DNA of 64,000 nucleotides from Talinum fruticosum (GCA_021018815.1 JAITYX010000040.1:3898501-3962500), one strand, 5' to 3'; positions 48,790 to 60,700 are shown, numbered from the stretch's first letter. The notes: generated by a model from the sequence alone, not told the origin. Numbers and translations: made by a program.

Positions 48790-49236
48790 TTTTAGAGCAT
48801 CAATAAAACCCCATTTGCTGGGATTTTTTTACTTAATTTAGTCTGTTGATCCATTACAAAGTTAAAATACTCTGAAATTGAAAGGTGAGAGAGGGAGAGA
48901 GCGCGACTGTTTCTGTTTGCTTCTGGGTATTTAAAAATTGATGCAAGACAATGGTGAGTGAGAGTGATAGATACCTGGGGGCGGGCAGAGACAGAGAGAG
49001 AGAGAGAGAGAGAGGGAAGGAACTGAAGAAGAGAAAAAGTTATTTTGCAAACAGAATTTTTTATCATCTTTTTGTAATAGAGAAATTAGATTTTGGTGTT
49101 ACTCTTGGAAAGTTTTGTGCAAATTATTAAATGCTTCTTAGATTATATACTCCGAGCAATTCTTATATGTTAATATGTGGAATAGGAAGCTTCCTACTCT
49201 ACGTGTGGGTTTCACTAGAAAAATAAAAAATAAACG

Positions 49237-49238
<2 letters not shown>
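48790..49238. other. Upstream region with GA repeat
   Basis: No gene. A (GA)n run at 48990-49013 gives CT-rich leader-like sequence on the minus strand. It may be promoter of the F-box/kelch gene or of nothing. Confidence 0.35.

Positions 49239-49280
<42 letters not shown>
49239..49280. repeat. (AT)n microsatellite
   Basis: About 21 AT units, followed by a CT-rich stretch (49300-49350). Confidence 0.95.
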
Positions 49281-49283
<3 letters not shown>

Positions 49284-49439
49284 GCTGATTTTTCTTGTCT
49301 CTTGCCTCTCTCTCTCCATCTATCTCTCTCTCTCCTCTTTCTTTCTCTCTCATCATTCACTTTCCTCTTGCTCGTTTTCTTTAAGCTGCATCCGGACATT
49401 TTTCATGTACTTGAATTTTCAAATTTTCGACGTGTGTTA

Positions 49440-49960
49440 CGCTTATAATGGGAAAATGATTTCGGATCTAGCCACGAGATCCGATTCCAGCTTGCGTCAT
49501 CGTCGAATCGTTTCCCTCTCATCTAATGGTTCCTGGTTGCCATAGTGAAGCTCTCGCTGGAAAGACACGCCAATCATGACACAAGTGCTAAGAATGGGTA
49601 TAATGACTACTTAATTGAAGAAGACGATCTCAACCACCAAAATGTCATCGTCAAATGCGCCGAGATTTTGAGTGTCATTTTCGAAGGTAAAGGAATCTCC
49701 TTTACTTGTTTAAATTATCTCTCTTGCTTGTTTCACCTATTGATTTGTAGGGCTAGATTTATAAATGTGAAATGTGATGATTTAGGGAAAACCGATGATT
49801 CGTGGTAGTTTGTAGATCCGATTGATTATCCTTAATTTTCTCCTTTTTTTTATATTTTGAAATAGAAATTTTCGATTTATTGTGTTTTGCGACTTCAATT
49901 TTCTGCAGTTTTTCTTAGGATGGAGGTATGCATATTCAAATTAGTGCTAAGAATAGGTAC
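49440..49960 (+). pseudogene. Exon-like fragment of unknown gene
   Basis: Between 49455 and 49687 the composition is like coding DNA and two overlapping frames are open: KMISDLATRSDSSLRHRRIV, and after a frame change [20 protein letters not shown] followed by [20 protein letters not shown] donor-like GTAAAGG follows at 49688 and an acceptor-like TTTTTCTTAG at 49909-49918. The putative next exon meets a stop within ten codons. I do not recognise the protein. It could be a gene fragment carried by a transposon or a decayed host gene. Confidence 0.3.
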
Positions 49961-50029
49961 AATGAAAATTTTCCTTGTTTTTTGTTTAATTTTTTTATTC
50001 GGATGTAATTTAAACTTTTCAATTTTTGT

Positions 50030-51185
50030 TGAATTTTTAATTTGGTGATGAATATTTGTTTGTTTTGATGAATTTTTTATTTTGACTGATGAATATTTGT
50101 TTATATTGATGAATTTTTTTAATTTTAGTGATAAATTTTATTTTGATGACTTTATTTTTCGATGACGAATACTTATTTATGATGAATTGATGTGAATTCG
50201 AATTCCTCTTATGATGAATAAATAAACGAAATTTTAATGAAAATTTTTCATTTTTATGCAAGTAGAATTTGAGTTTTTTGTTGATATTTTTAAGTATTAG
50301 TAATAAATATTTATCAATTTTCATATATTTAAACTATTTCATATTGAATATGCAGTTTGTTGATGACTATATAAATTTCATTGATGAATATATTTTCATT
50401 ATGAATGTTTACTAATTGTTGATGAATTTTTCTATTAAATTAGGTTGCTTGATGAATTTTTAAATTTTAATGATGAATAGTTTTTTATATATATTTATAC
50501 AGTTCCATATTGAATATATATTCCTTTTAATAAATATATAAATTGTAATGATGAACATGTCAAGTATTAATTATTTACTCGATAAACTAATAGAGTTGTA
50601 TTGATAAATATGCTAACTATTCATGATAAAGTTTTACTAATTCTCGATGAATTTGTGCGAGAGAACTAAGTAATAAATATCGAGTGCAAGGTCATATAGC
50701 AGATGGATTGAAGCATATGCCAAGAAGATTGATGAAGATTTCCTTAAGTGGCAAGAATATTGACAAATATGAACATTTTTTAAATTCATCACTATTATTA
50801 TAAAATTCATCATTATTATTATAAAATTCCTTAGTTTAATATAATATTTATTTATAAAATATTTGATGTACTTGTTTTTTAATTTTTATACTTTGTATAT
50901 GAATAATAAAAAACGCTTGTATGGATCAATTTTTTAATTAGAGAAATATATATTTAAATGAACTTTATACAAAAGGTGTAATTAAGTAGCTGAATTTTAA
51001 TTCATTATTTTTATATAAATAAGTAAATGTAAAAAAATAAACTTATTAATATTGCTAAAAATCATCAAAATACAAAAATTCATCATTTAGTTATAAAATT
51101 CATTAACGTAAAAAACCCATCATTTTATTAAAAAAATATCAATGTAAAAAATTCATCATCTTATAAAAAAATTCACCCCTGGAAT
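50030..51185. repeat. AT-rich zone of TGATGAAT / ATTCATCA words
   Basis: From 50040 to about 50690 the plus strand repeats TGATGAAT(A/T)TT at irregular spacing. From about 50775 to 51180 it repeats the reverse complement ATTCATCATT. The two halves form an imperfect inverted arrangement about an axis near 50750. No gene. It may be a non-autonomous DNA transposon with long subterminal repeats, but I could not place its ends or a target duplication. Confidence 0.45.
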
Positions 51186-51419
51186 AGGGAGTAGGGTATA
51201 AGTCCACAAAACCCCTATTTTTCCATTCGTCTAACTATCTATTCACATATGGTAAGGAACAAATACTCCCGGATGCATATAATACATTCCGAAAGTTTTG
51301 TGGAAGAATTTTGGGAAAATTGACCGAGTAAGTGTTATGTTTTCATTTTTGAAAAGGTAAGTGAAACAACTAATCGGTAGCCCCTCTAGCAAGGGTTCTA
51401 CCTAAGTTATCCTCAATTA
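51186..51419. other. Unassigned sequence
   Basis: Nothing recognised. It may include the 3' end of the minus-strand LINE. Confidence 0.3.
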
Positions 51420-52645
51420 GAATCCGAAAAAAGAAGAAGGAAAAGACAACCAAGTCATGGAAGAAGAGAAACTAAGGCTAAACTTGGCCACCCAGTCTAC
51501 AACATGATTCCATTCTCGGAATGTATGTTGGATAAAAACTTAGCTGCAATTTTCTAAGATAACACCATGTATCTTTAATAAGACTATGGACCTCCTAAGG
51601 AACTTGTATCTCGCCTTTTATTACTTTAATGATGACTTGATTATCACCTTCATGGAGAATCGAGCGAAACTCGCTTATACTGCTCGCTCGTACTCTATTT
51701 CGTATAGAGGACGCTTCGCTACCAACACTAATGCTGGTCCTAAATTAGATGTCTTGACTTGAATAAATCTTCCATCCCAACTTATAATCACAAATTCTCC
51801 GGTAGTCGAAGATGATGACTTCGATCCATCAAAGTTGGTTTTAATGAGTCCCCCTAACGGCTTGTTCCATCCGACAAATTGAATTGAAGTGGTGGATAAC
51901 GGTGCATCATTAATAGAATATGGATTGATGTGGTGATCCAATCTCCCTTTGGCCTTCCATTCTGTCATAATATTTTGGCTCATATAATTATAATAATTGA
52001 ATTATATGTTCTATTATTGAAAACAACCTCATTTCGACTTTTCCACTTGCTCCATAACAAATGAACCATTCGGATCATTTGATTTGGTTTTTCAAGTTCT
52101 TGAACCTATTTAATCTATCGAGTAAAAGATAGGTTTCGCAATTAGTTAATATTCAATTCCAACCACTTCGTTGATATGCTTTATTCTAGGTTTCCTTTAT
52201 ACGGGGACACTATGAAAAAGATGATTAATCGATTCACAATCATTTCAACGAGTGGATATATAAGTTACAATATTTATACCCCTTTTAGCAAGATTATCAT
52301 GTGTGGATATAGCATTGTGTCCTATTTGTCACAAAAAAATTTAATTTGGGTATAATATTTGTACTCCATATCCTAGCAAAATCCCAAGATGATGAATTAA
52401 GAGAAGGGATATTATAAACATCCCATGTCGCTGACTTGGAAGTGAAATTACCACTACTAGAGAGACTCCAACAAATAGAGTTTTCAATATCATGAGAAGG
52501 TAAAGGAATACTCTTAATTAACTGAAAAATATAGTGTGGTAGAAAGGAGTTAAGTAGCACAAGATTCCATTCCTTAGTTGGTGTATTCACTCACTATTGA
52601 AATCAAAACTATTATGTGCTCTTATATATTTAATTTCCACACATT
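51420..52645 (-). pseudogene. LINE ORF2 C-terminal fragment
   Basis: Minus strand. At 52590-52297 a zf-RVT region reads ICWSLSSSGNFTSKSATWDV then WSTNIIPKLNFFV, the module after the RT of plant LINEs. At 51983-51675 an RNase H-like domain reads GWNKPLGGLIKTNFDGSKSS and EFVIISWDGRFIQV. The domain order zf-RVT then RNase H is usual for plant L1-type LINEs. Stops and frame changes lie between. The RT and endonuclease are missing: at about 52646 the sequence changes abruptly to Sirevirus gag. Confidence 0.75.
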
Positions 52646-54310
52646 ATCCATCTGTGTCTTTTTCTTTGAAAACCTTTCTTTTTGGAAACAGAGTTGATAA
52701 GACTTTTCCTATAAATTGGTCCGTACTCGGTCCTCTTTTCATGTGAATTAATGGGACCATGCTCAGCCTTCCCGAACTTTACGGTTCTAGAATCGGTTTT
52801 GAAAAGACGTGAATATGAATTAGATTCCTCTTTAGCATTGTTACCAAGAACTTGTTTTCTAAATGAGACACACTGAGAGCCTAGTAAAAGATCAAGGTTT
52901 TTCTGACCTTAAGTGAGTTTTAAAACCAGCTCTTGAGACTCATTGAGCTTTCTTTTCGATTGTTCATTCTCTATTCTAAGGCACACAAACTCGGTCTCAT
53001 TGTCTTGAGTATTGGTCTCAAGTACTTTTAGATTTAGTCTCAAGTTTTCTAACTCATTTTTCAAAATAGTACTCTCACTAGTAAGAGACTCAAGTTGTTC
53101 TTTGAAATTAAAAGAGTCGAATTGGACTTTTCTTTCAAAGTAAAGATATGTCTAGCAAGATCAAGTTTGGAAAACTTAAGGAAGTATTCAATTACCTCCC
53201 GAGGACTTGTTTCCTCGGTATTTGAGTTGTCGGTGTCCGACTCAAATCCAACTTTTGAGTCTATGAGTGCCATTAGACACTTTGAGTGATTAGAATCATC
53301 ATCTTCCGAGGAATCATCATCGCTCCAAGTAGCCACCATAGGCTCTTTCTTCTTTCTGTCCTTCTTTCTCTTTGGACGAGTCCTTGACTATGTGCTCCTT
53401 GCTGCTACACTCAAAGCAACCAGAGTTCTTAGTTAAAGATAACATAGAAGGAGATGAATATTTACCTTCTTGTTTTTCTTGTCTTTCTTGTAGAACTCTT
53501 CCTTTGATCTCTTTTTCCACTTTTTGTACTTCATCATCTTTTTTAAACCTCAGGTAATGAGTGCCTTGGGATCCTCTTCCGAATCGACGAGCTCGGACTT
53601 TGTCGTCTACTTTCCGAGGCCTTCGAGTGCAATGTTCTTTTTGGTGCTGACCTCGACATCCTCTTCTTCTAAGTGCAGCTCATGAGTGAGTAGCTTCCCA
53701 ATGAGCTCATCCGGCTTTAGTTGAGAGATATTCTGAGCCTCTTCGATTGCTTGTCCCTTGGTACCGCATCTTCTCTTTGGTAGACTTCTCGAATTTTTCC
53801 GACCATTTCTTCATGAGAGATCTTTCTACCCAATGATTTGATAATCTCGGTGAACCGAGCGTACATCCGAGTGACGTTCTCCTCGAGGCTCCATTCTAAA
53901 TAGCTCATACTTGTGAAGATATTAACTTATCTTCGCCTACTTCACTTGGCTAGTTCCTTCATAGATATTGACCGAGTGTTTCCCACACCTCTTTGGCTGT
54001 GTCATAGTCCGACACTCTATTGTACTCTTCCGAGCTGATAGCACACATCGAGTGTTCATAGCTTTGAAGTTTGTTTTGCACTTCTCATTCTCTTTAGTAG
54101 TGTACTCGACTTTTCTTTGGGCACATATCTTACTCCTTCCATCTTCATTAGAATGAAGTTTCCATTCTTGATGATGTTCCATACTTCTTCATCATTGTCT
54201 AGTCGAAAGCATTCCATCATCTTCTTCCGAGTGTGCAAAGTTCAACCCCTTGAACTTGGTTGGTCCGATGGATGATCTTCTTTTATCAAACTCTCCATTG
54301 TTCCGAGCAA
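52646..54310 (-). pseudogene. Sirevirus gag (truncated copy)
   Basis: From right to left: the UBN2 domain in pieces (54238-53937, then NVTRMYARFTEIIKSLGRKI at 53880-53820), a zinc knuckle at about 53434-53394 (CFECSSKEHIVKDS, final Cys replaced by Ser), an acidic stretch (53339-53200, WSDDDSSEDDDSNHSKCLMA) and the helical region REVIEYFLKFSKLDLARHI. The order equals that at 7200-8240 of the other Sirevirus. Cut at about 52646, near the position matching 8205-8236. Confidence 0.8.
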
Positions 54311-54356
54311 TATGATCTTTAGACCTTTGGATTGTGAGATCCTTTTGAAATGCTAG

Positions 54357-54368
54357 GCTCTGTTACCA
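54357..54368 (-). other. Primer binding site of truncated Sirevirus
   Basis: On the minus strand TGGTAACAGAGC, two bases from the LTR end. One mismatch to the initiator-Met type site. Confidence 0.85.
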
Positions 54369-54370
54369 AT

Positions 54371-55812
54371 TGAAGGTTCGCTCTTGGAGAGGTTAAGACA
54401 GACCTAAGGGGGATGAATAGGGTGATGGAAGATTTTTGGGAAAAATCAAACTATTTTGCACTGAGAATAGACTAAGAAATAGATTATGAGTCCAGATTGG
54501 ACTCGGAAAGTGAAATACACAAAGAAGTACATGGAAACCCTCCTAGGCCAGAAAACCACGCACGAGTGCTAATCCAAGCGTCGAGTCAAATCAACTAATT
54601 GAATCCATAATTACTAAGGACCGACTCTTACCAAAATTGCTCCCTTAGAAAATTCCTTTACAAGTTTTCCTAGACTCAAAAGTTCCCTTATCCGATCTAA
54701 TACATCCTGACTGAGTTAACCCTTAAAGTTGGGGACAACTAAGCTGAGTTAGCCCTTACAGCTTAGCCAAGGGACTTACAAATAAAGTAGAAAGAATATA
54801 ATTGATTACAAGACTTTCTTTACAACTCGGAAAGTAAGAAATAAAGATTAGGAGTTGTAAGTCGAAGATTGAGTAAGAACACACTATGTAAGTTTTAAAC
54901 AATATGTTCAACAATCTTCAAGTCTTGTGGAGTGGCTTCTATTTATAAGCACCAAGGCGGAATGACCGTTGAGACTTGTTCTACACTCGGTGAGCCTCAA
55001 TAGGCTGTTGTGACAGCTAGTCCGAGTCACCTAAAAAGATCTGTGGAGATGTGATCATTGTGGAGTGATCCTTGGCTCAAAAAATGGTTTATCCCTCTAG
55101 TGGTGATTGAAATCTGGAGTGGAAACAACCATTAGACTCAAAGTTGAAGTTTTTAATTTTTAGAAATAAACAACCCCGACACGGTGTTTGAGCCATGTCC
55201 GGAAATGGTTTATTTATGTCTGCTGGTGTTTAACGGTTAGAAACCGATTGCTTTTGTATTTCAAAAGTAGATTAGGCTTATTTAATCAACCTACAAAAGC
55301 AAATCAAAGTGGTACTCAAAGTATAAAAATACTTTGGTCCAGAATTAGACAAAGATAATAATTAAATCAAATTAATTAAGCACTTAATTATCTTCGAGAC
55401 TAAAAGAATGGAATTTACGAGTTTAATATTCATTAGGTTTAGATTCCATCTTGAGTCAATCCTTAAAATGATCAAGTTAGAAAGAATAAGATATTAGAAT
55501 ACATATACTTAATCGGGTCAATAATTCTCAATAAATAAACCGACTTGGAAATTTGAATTAACGTTGTTATTCATTTTCACTTGAAACAACAAGTCGGTGC
55601 TTAGAATAAAAGTGTTGAAGAAATTATTTACTCATGTCATTGTTCCGGGTTGTGTCTAAGTGGGTCCTAAATATAGTTAAGAATGATATACTTGATGACT
55701 CGGTTTCTAAGTGGGTCGAACATGATGAAAACTTAGATATGAGTTTCTTAAAAGCTGAGAATAACTTAGAATCAAAACCCTAGAGAGATAGAGAGTTATA
55801 CCCGAGTCTTCA
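54371..55812 (-). repeat. 5' LTR of truncated Sirevirus
   Basis: 1442 bp. On the minus strand it begins TGAAGACTCGGG (55812) and ends GCGAACCTTCA (54371). TATA box on the minus strand at 54940-54948. Ends in canonical CA. Confidence 0.9.
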
Positions 55813-56758
55813 TTCAGTATTGTGGAGGAAATTGTATCGCTTTTAATTCCTCCCCACAAGATGTAATCCTTTTACTTCTCACTTTCTTTTCTTTCTCGCT
55901 TTTCTTTTCTTTGCGCTTTCATTTTCTTTACCACTTTCCTTTTATTTGCCGTTACCGCTTTCATTTATGTTTTGGTTGCTTTAATTTTGCACTTCATTTT
56001 GTATTCTTGTGTTCAATACATTATTCTAATTCACTACTCAAACTAGTAATGGCCGTTGTTTGACGAGTGGAATGCAAGGGCCTATCCCTACATTTCGTAA
56101 CCTCGGCCTTGAATCGATTCTCGATTCTAAGACCGATGGAGTCATTTTTATCTTTTTCAGTCTTAGTCTTTCCCTATACTAAGATTGAAAGAGTAATTTT
56201 TATTTTGTTTTTGTTAGTTTTTCTCTCCAAAAAACCGACTGGCGACTCCCTCCTTTTGATTTATTTATATTGCATTGCTTCTCGACTTTTCTAAATGCAT
56301 GATAAAAAAAGGAAATCTGAATCTGCCAGCTAGGCTAAAGGCTGAGGCTGATTAGCTTAACCATGACCATTGGCTGGCGCCACTCACCATACGGCACTCG
56401 GATCCGGTCGACGCCGGACGACAAGTGAGCGAGGCTTCAGTCCAAATCGGTGTTTTCACATTGGTCCGACCCTAAAGCCTCACGACGAAGTAGAAAACCT
56501 AATTTTATTTATCTTTTGGTTAATAAATAATATCCCGGGACTTCTCAAAATAATTCCCAAAATAAAATGATTAATAAAAATAAGCAATCACCTTTACTTA
56601 ATTTATTTCAAACTTGATTATAAAATTCGGAAATCTTAGTGAAAGAATCATCCCCATTTTTTTATAAACTTGCCAAAACCATCTTCAAAATCATTCTTTA
56701 AAAAAGAGACCAAACATTTGTGGGAAAACTCGGTTGTCCTGCGGTCGTGATTCCTACA
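55813..56758 (+). repeat. Partial 5' LTR of Tat derivative
   Basis: Begins within the LTR (TTCAGTATTGTGGAGGAAATTG), matching 63327 onwards in the 3' LTR, and ends GATTCCTACA at 56758. Only the right 946 bp remain. Confidence 0.85.
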
Positions 56759-56777
56759 TTGACGACTCAACTGGGGA
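56759..56777 (+). other. Primer binding site of Tat derivative
   Basis: TTGACGACTCAACTGGGGA directly after the LTR, of the same type as 21440-21457. Confidence 0.7.
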
Positions 56778-57379
56778 TAAATCACTAATTAAGAGGGTGA
56801 AACTTGAAAATTTGAGTAGTGAGTTTTAATAATTTATGTGCATTAGGCTTCTTGAAAATTTTGACCATCGGGTTTAACCCCTTTAAACCCTTTTGGTAAG
56901 AGGTTCCCACTGCAACCCAGGCGGGCCCAACTAGGCTTGATTGCCAACGGAAGCGGTACCTCTTCCTTTGTACCATGGGCTCTTGGCTTACCGAGAAGCA
57001 CCGAGGATTCAATGCATTTTTTTTTGCTGTGCCCTACACAAAAGACTAAATCCTCGGATTATGAGTCACCGTGTATCCTACCTAGACTTAACCCTCCTTT
57101 TATCATAGACCCTTGGTCTCTAGGCGGCCCTTTCTTCATTTACATGCTTGAATGAGTGTGGTTGCGTTTTAGATTTAATCTTATGCTTGTGAGCCTTTAG
57201 GGATACGTGAGAAGTGCTTGAATAATCCTTGCATGGGTGCAAAAATAAAATAAATAATAAAACTACGAGTCGAGTCCAATGTGTGCATTTTAGCCAAAAA
57301 TCCAAATATCTTTCTCTCCTTTTAAGTCGGCCCATTAATTACATTTTATGAATCAGTCCAATTTTGCATTCTATTCTTA
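56778..57379 (+). other. Leader of Tat derivative
   Basis: No gene. It contains segments shared with the leader of the Tat element (for example around 56880-57010, matching the reverse of 21170-21340). Confidence 0.5.
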
Positions 57380-57850
57380 CATTTAGCCAAAAATAAATTT
57401 CATCTCAATTAAGGTGAGTCCACTCATTTTATTTTGCATTAGCAAAAAATAATATTCATCTTATTAAGATGAGTCCATTCATTTTATTTTGCATTAGCCA
57501 AAAATAAAATTCATCTCAAGCAAGGTGAGTCCATTCATTTTATTTTTCATTAGCCAAAAATAAATTTCATCTCAATTAAGGTGAGTTTGTCCATTTTTTT
57601 TTGCACGAGCCAAAATAAATTTCATCTCAAATAGGTCAATTTATGTTTGCATTAGCCAAAATTAAAATCATCTCAATTAAGATGAGTCCATTTATTTCAT
57701 TTTCGCATTTGCCAAACTAAAAATTATCTCTAATTAGGAGAGTCTTTGTTTGCATTAACAAAATTAAATCACCTCAAATTAGGTGGGTCTTTGTTTGCAT
57801 TTAGCCAAATCAAATTCATCCCAATCTAAGGGATTCAATTTGCATCATTA
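57380..57850 (+). repeat. Tandem array, unit about 56 bp, in the leader
   Basis: About nine imperfect copies beginning GCCAAAAATAAATTTCATCTCA and continuing with AAGGTGAGTCCATTCATTTT and TTTGCATTA. Copy starts at 57386, 57442, 57497 and 57553 give periods of 55-56 bp; later copies are shorter (about 45-50 bp). Two degenerate copies are visible in the leader of the Tat element (20600-20690). Confidence 0.85.
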
Positions 57851-57989
57851 CATGTCACTTTGGTCCACTTAGCATTCCTTTACGTGCATCTAAATAAAAG
57901 CATATAATTTTCTTTTATCTAAGGATCGGTCGTTCCTCGGGTCAAGCATTTAAGCCCCATCTCCCTAGAAGTTTTTTTGCACGAGCCAA

Positions 57990-59050
57990 TCATGAGCACC
58001 TACTCTTTTGAGATACAAGATAGGTAATCCAACTCAAAGCCAGAATCCTGGTTTAAAGGGACTAGGAAATAAGAAGTTTACTTCAACACCGATACTGAAC
58101 AACACCAATACGTCCCACACCAGCACGTATTATACTAGTACATCCCACATCTTTACTTGTGACACCAGTACATTGCCTAAGGTCAAAACACAACCTTCCT
58201 TCAAAAATGGCCAACAAGCAGAGGAAACCCCATCATGACCTTGTTCAAAGAGTCTGCAGCCAAAATAGAGGCTAAGATTGAGGCTAAGGATAAGAAGATT
58301 GAGTCAATAGCAGAAACTCTCGGTCCCATACTCAAATAACTAGGGAAGAAATCAAAAGTAAGAGGATCGTGCCATAAACCTCAGCACCAGCCTCGGTCTA
58401 ATCCACGAGTAGATCAAATAGAGAAGCTGTTACAAAAGTCATCAATATTTAAAGACTACTACATGGCTTAGGGATTGACTTCAATCCCTAAAGGCAAGTT
58501 GCCCCCAAAATTTACTATATCCGACATCAATTTCCATGGGACTGAAAATCCTCACCATCATGTGAGGAACTTTGTAGAAGAAATGACTTTAAAAAATGTA
58601 CCGTAGGATACATACCATGTCATCTTCCCGTGAATGTTTGACACGAGACATCATGAAGTGGTGCAATGCTCGTCGACCCACATAAGGTCACAAACTAGAA
58701 AGATCTTTGCCGGGAGTTCTTACACCAATACTCGTATAATACTTGATCTACCGGTGATTCTTTGGGACTTAGAGGTGATTAAGCAAGGAGACGATGAGAG
58801 CGTCACCGACTTCCTCACTCGTTGGAGGAAAAAACCGTCCACATGATTGATCGACCATTTGAAAAAGATTAGTTTAGAATCATCATCAAGAACCTCAAAC
58901 CTTCACAACAGCAACACCTAAAGTTCTTGCCTATCATTGACTTCCAAAAACCCAGAGATGCTTTGGTATGCTTATAGAAGAGGAGCAAACATCTATGTAA
59001 GCTTCAACTAGATAGAAGATCATCCAATAAGCCTATCACTCATCAAGGAT
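57990..59050 (+). pseudogene. Tat-type gag remnant
   Basis: After an N-terminal part with a Lys/Glu-rich helix (58230-58330, AKIEAKIEAKDKKIESIAET) come KGKLPPKFTISDINFHGTEN (about 58490), PVILWDLEVIKQGDDESVTD (58750-58810) and TDFLTRWR, parallel to the gag of the minus-strand Tat element (PKFTMPDI, LRDLELIKQGEQESFTDFL). Stops and frameshifts throughout. After about 59050 the coding trace ends. Confidence 0.8.
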
Positions 59051-59884
59051 TCAAATAAAGTGTGCATTTCAATTTTTCATATCCATTTTATGTCTATTTT
59101 CTTTTCTTGTTTCTAAAAAAAAACCAAATTAGTATTCCCTTTTGAACTACGAAGGCCTGATTTCTACTATAAGTAGATACGTAAGAAGCCCATGATGTCC
59201 AACCCCAATCCTAATCTTGAACCCAATTTCAAATTCCTAAATTTAAAGCCATTTTGCCCTACCCAAAGGAGCAGAAAATCATCGGGAAAAGGTACTAAAT
59301 CAATCGAGAAGTATGCCATTCTAATCTAACGCCAGCGATCGGAATCACGGTTCATCGTTAGCAACGAGTACATCGCAGTTCGAGTGGCCTACTTTTCTTT
59401 AGCCTTTAATTTGGGGAGTGGGGGATAAAAGTGCAATTTTGTATTTGTCTTTTTAAAATTTTTGCATCATCTTAATAAAAGAATGCATTTGTTCTTAGAA
59501 TAGAGTTTTCCATTCATCTCCTTTACATGAGTCAAACTCCTAAGAACATAAAACTTAATAGCAAAACACCCCATAAGGAGTTATTCAATCAAGCATCATT
59601 CATCAATTCAGCATCAAGAAGGTTATAAGAATTGCCATCTTCAACGAAATTCAACCAAGAATATTGAAGCTCACCAACTCTCAGACATTCGAGAAGAGCT
59701 AGATACAAGCACCGAAGAAGAACGTAGAGGCTCAAGATCGAAAGGGTCATACAACTCCAAGAATATAAACAAAAGAGCTATTAGCTTATAAAATAAAAGC
59801 TCAAAGTTAGAATGGGGCATATAACCTCATGAAACTTCAAATTCTCAAGTAAGTTAAGTATCCGTCCTTATTCTAATGAAAGTG
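59051..59884 (+). other. Non-coding interior of Tat derivative
   Basis: No domain recognised. A short trace ELRRPDFYYK near 59140-59170 may be a leftover of a reading frame. Pol would be expected here in an autonomous element and is absent. Confidence 0.5.
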
Positions 59885-60500
59885 GAAAGAAGTCGAGCTT
59901 CGGACTCATCGGCGGTCAAGGTTCGGACAACCCCGTCGAGCTTTTGACCCAACAGCGGTCAAGGTTCGGATAACCTCTGTCGAGCTTCAAGCCCAACAGC
60001 GGTGAATGTTCGAGACAGCCCTAGTCGAGTCTCGGACCCAGTAGCGGTCAAGATTTAGACACACTCTAGTCAAGCTTCAAGCCTAGCGGTGGTCAAAGTT
60101 CGGATATCCCTGTCGATCTTCGGACCCAACAATGGTCCAAGTTCATACAACCTAGTCAAACTTTAGGCCCAATAGCGGTCAAGGTTCAAACACCATGCCA
60201 AGACTTCGGGACCGCCCTATGGTCAAGTGAAAGCAACACATTTGAAACATGATCTAGTTCTCGACCATTTTTAGACTAGGTACGCGGTCAAGTTTTGGCC
60301 CCTCTTCGAGCTTCGGGATAATAATCGAGCCAAGCTTAGGATACCCAGCTGAACTTTAGATCCAAGACGTGGTCAAGGTCGGGCCCCGAGTTGGACTTCG
60401 GACTTTACTACCCGAGTCAAGTTCAAGCCCTCGCCAAGCTTCGGACTAAGCGCATGGTCAAGTTTAGGCACACCAATCCAAGATTGAGGACTTTGATTAG
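59885..60500 (+). repeat. Tandem array, unit about 44 bp, before the 3' LTR
   Basis: Imperfect copies of a unit built from GTCGAGCTTCGGACCCAACA and GCGGTCAAGGTTCGGA. Copy starts at 59892, 59935, 59979 and 60024 give periods of 43-45 bp. At least seven copies are clear to about 60230; more degraded ones reach about 60500. Confidence 0.85.
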
Positions 60501-60682
60501 CCAAGTTAAAGAATCAATCACCTGGACTTCGGACATTATTAGTTAAGTCCAGGCCCCTTATTGGAGTTTAAGTTAAAATGTACCAATTTCGGACGCATCG
60601 ATTCAATCAAAATTCGAATCAGCTCCGACTAAATGAGTAAGTACCCTTTAGTGTCTACTTTGACCTTTGTCTTTCGGACTCG

Positions 60683-60700
60683 GTCAAAGTGAGGGCTAAC
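60683..60700 (+). other. Polypurine tract region of Tat derivative
   Basis: GTCAAAGTGAGGGCTAAC directly before the LTR. A weak, degraded tract. Confidence 0.55.

Larger units (their letters stand above)
52646..55812 (-). mobile_element. Truncated Sirevirus (5' LTR and gag)
   Basis: Minus strand: LTR 55812-54371, primer site, then gag down to about 52646, where it joins a LINE fragment. The rest of the element (about three quarters, including the 3' LTR) is gone, so no target duplication can be seen. It is related to but distinct from the element at 3490-15989. Its 5' end interrupts the LTR of the Tat derivative at 55813. Confidence 0.85.

Noticed and set aside
56067..56294. Membrane-protein-like open frame, similar to one at 21951-22268
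   Set aside because: Both are the same part of the Tat LTR and are only hydrophobic by composition.
57380..57850. CRISPR-like array
   Set aside because: The 56-bp units follow each other directly without unique spacers and sit inside a plant retrotransposon leader; the same holds for 59885-60500.
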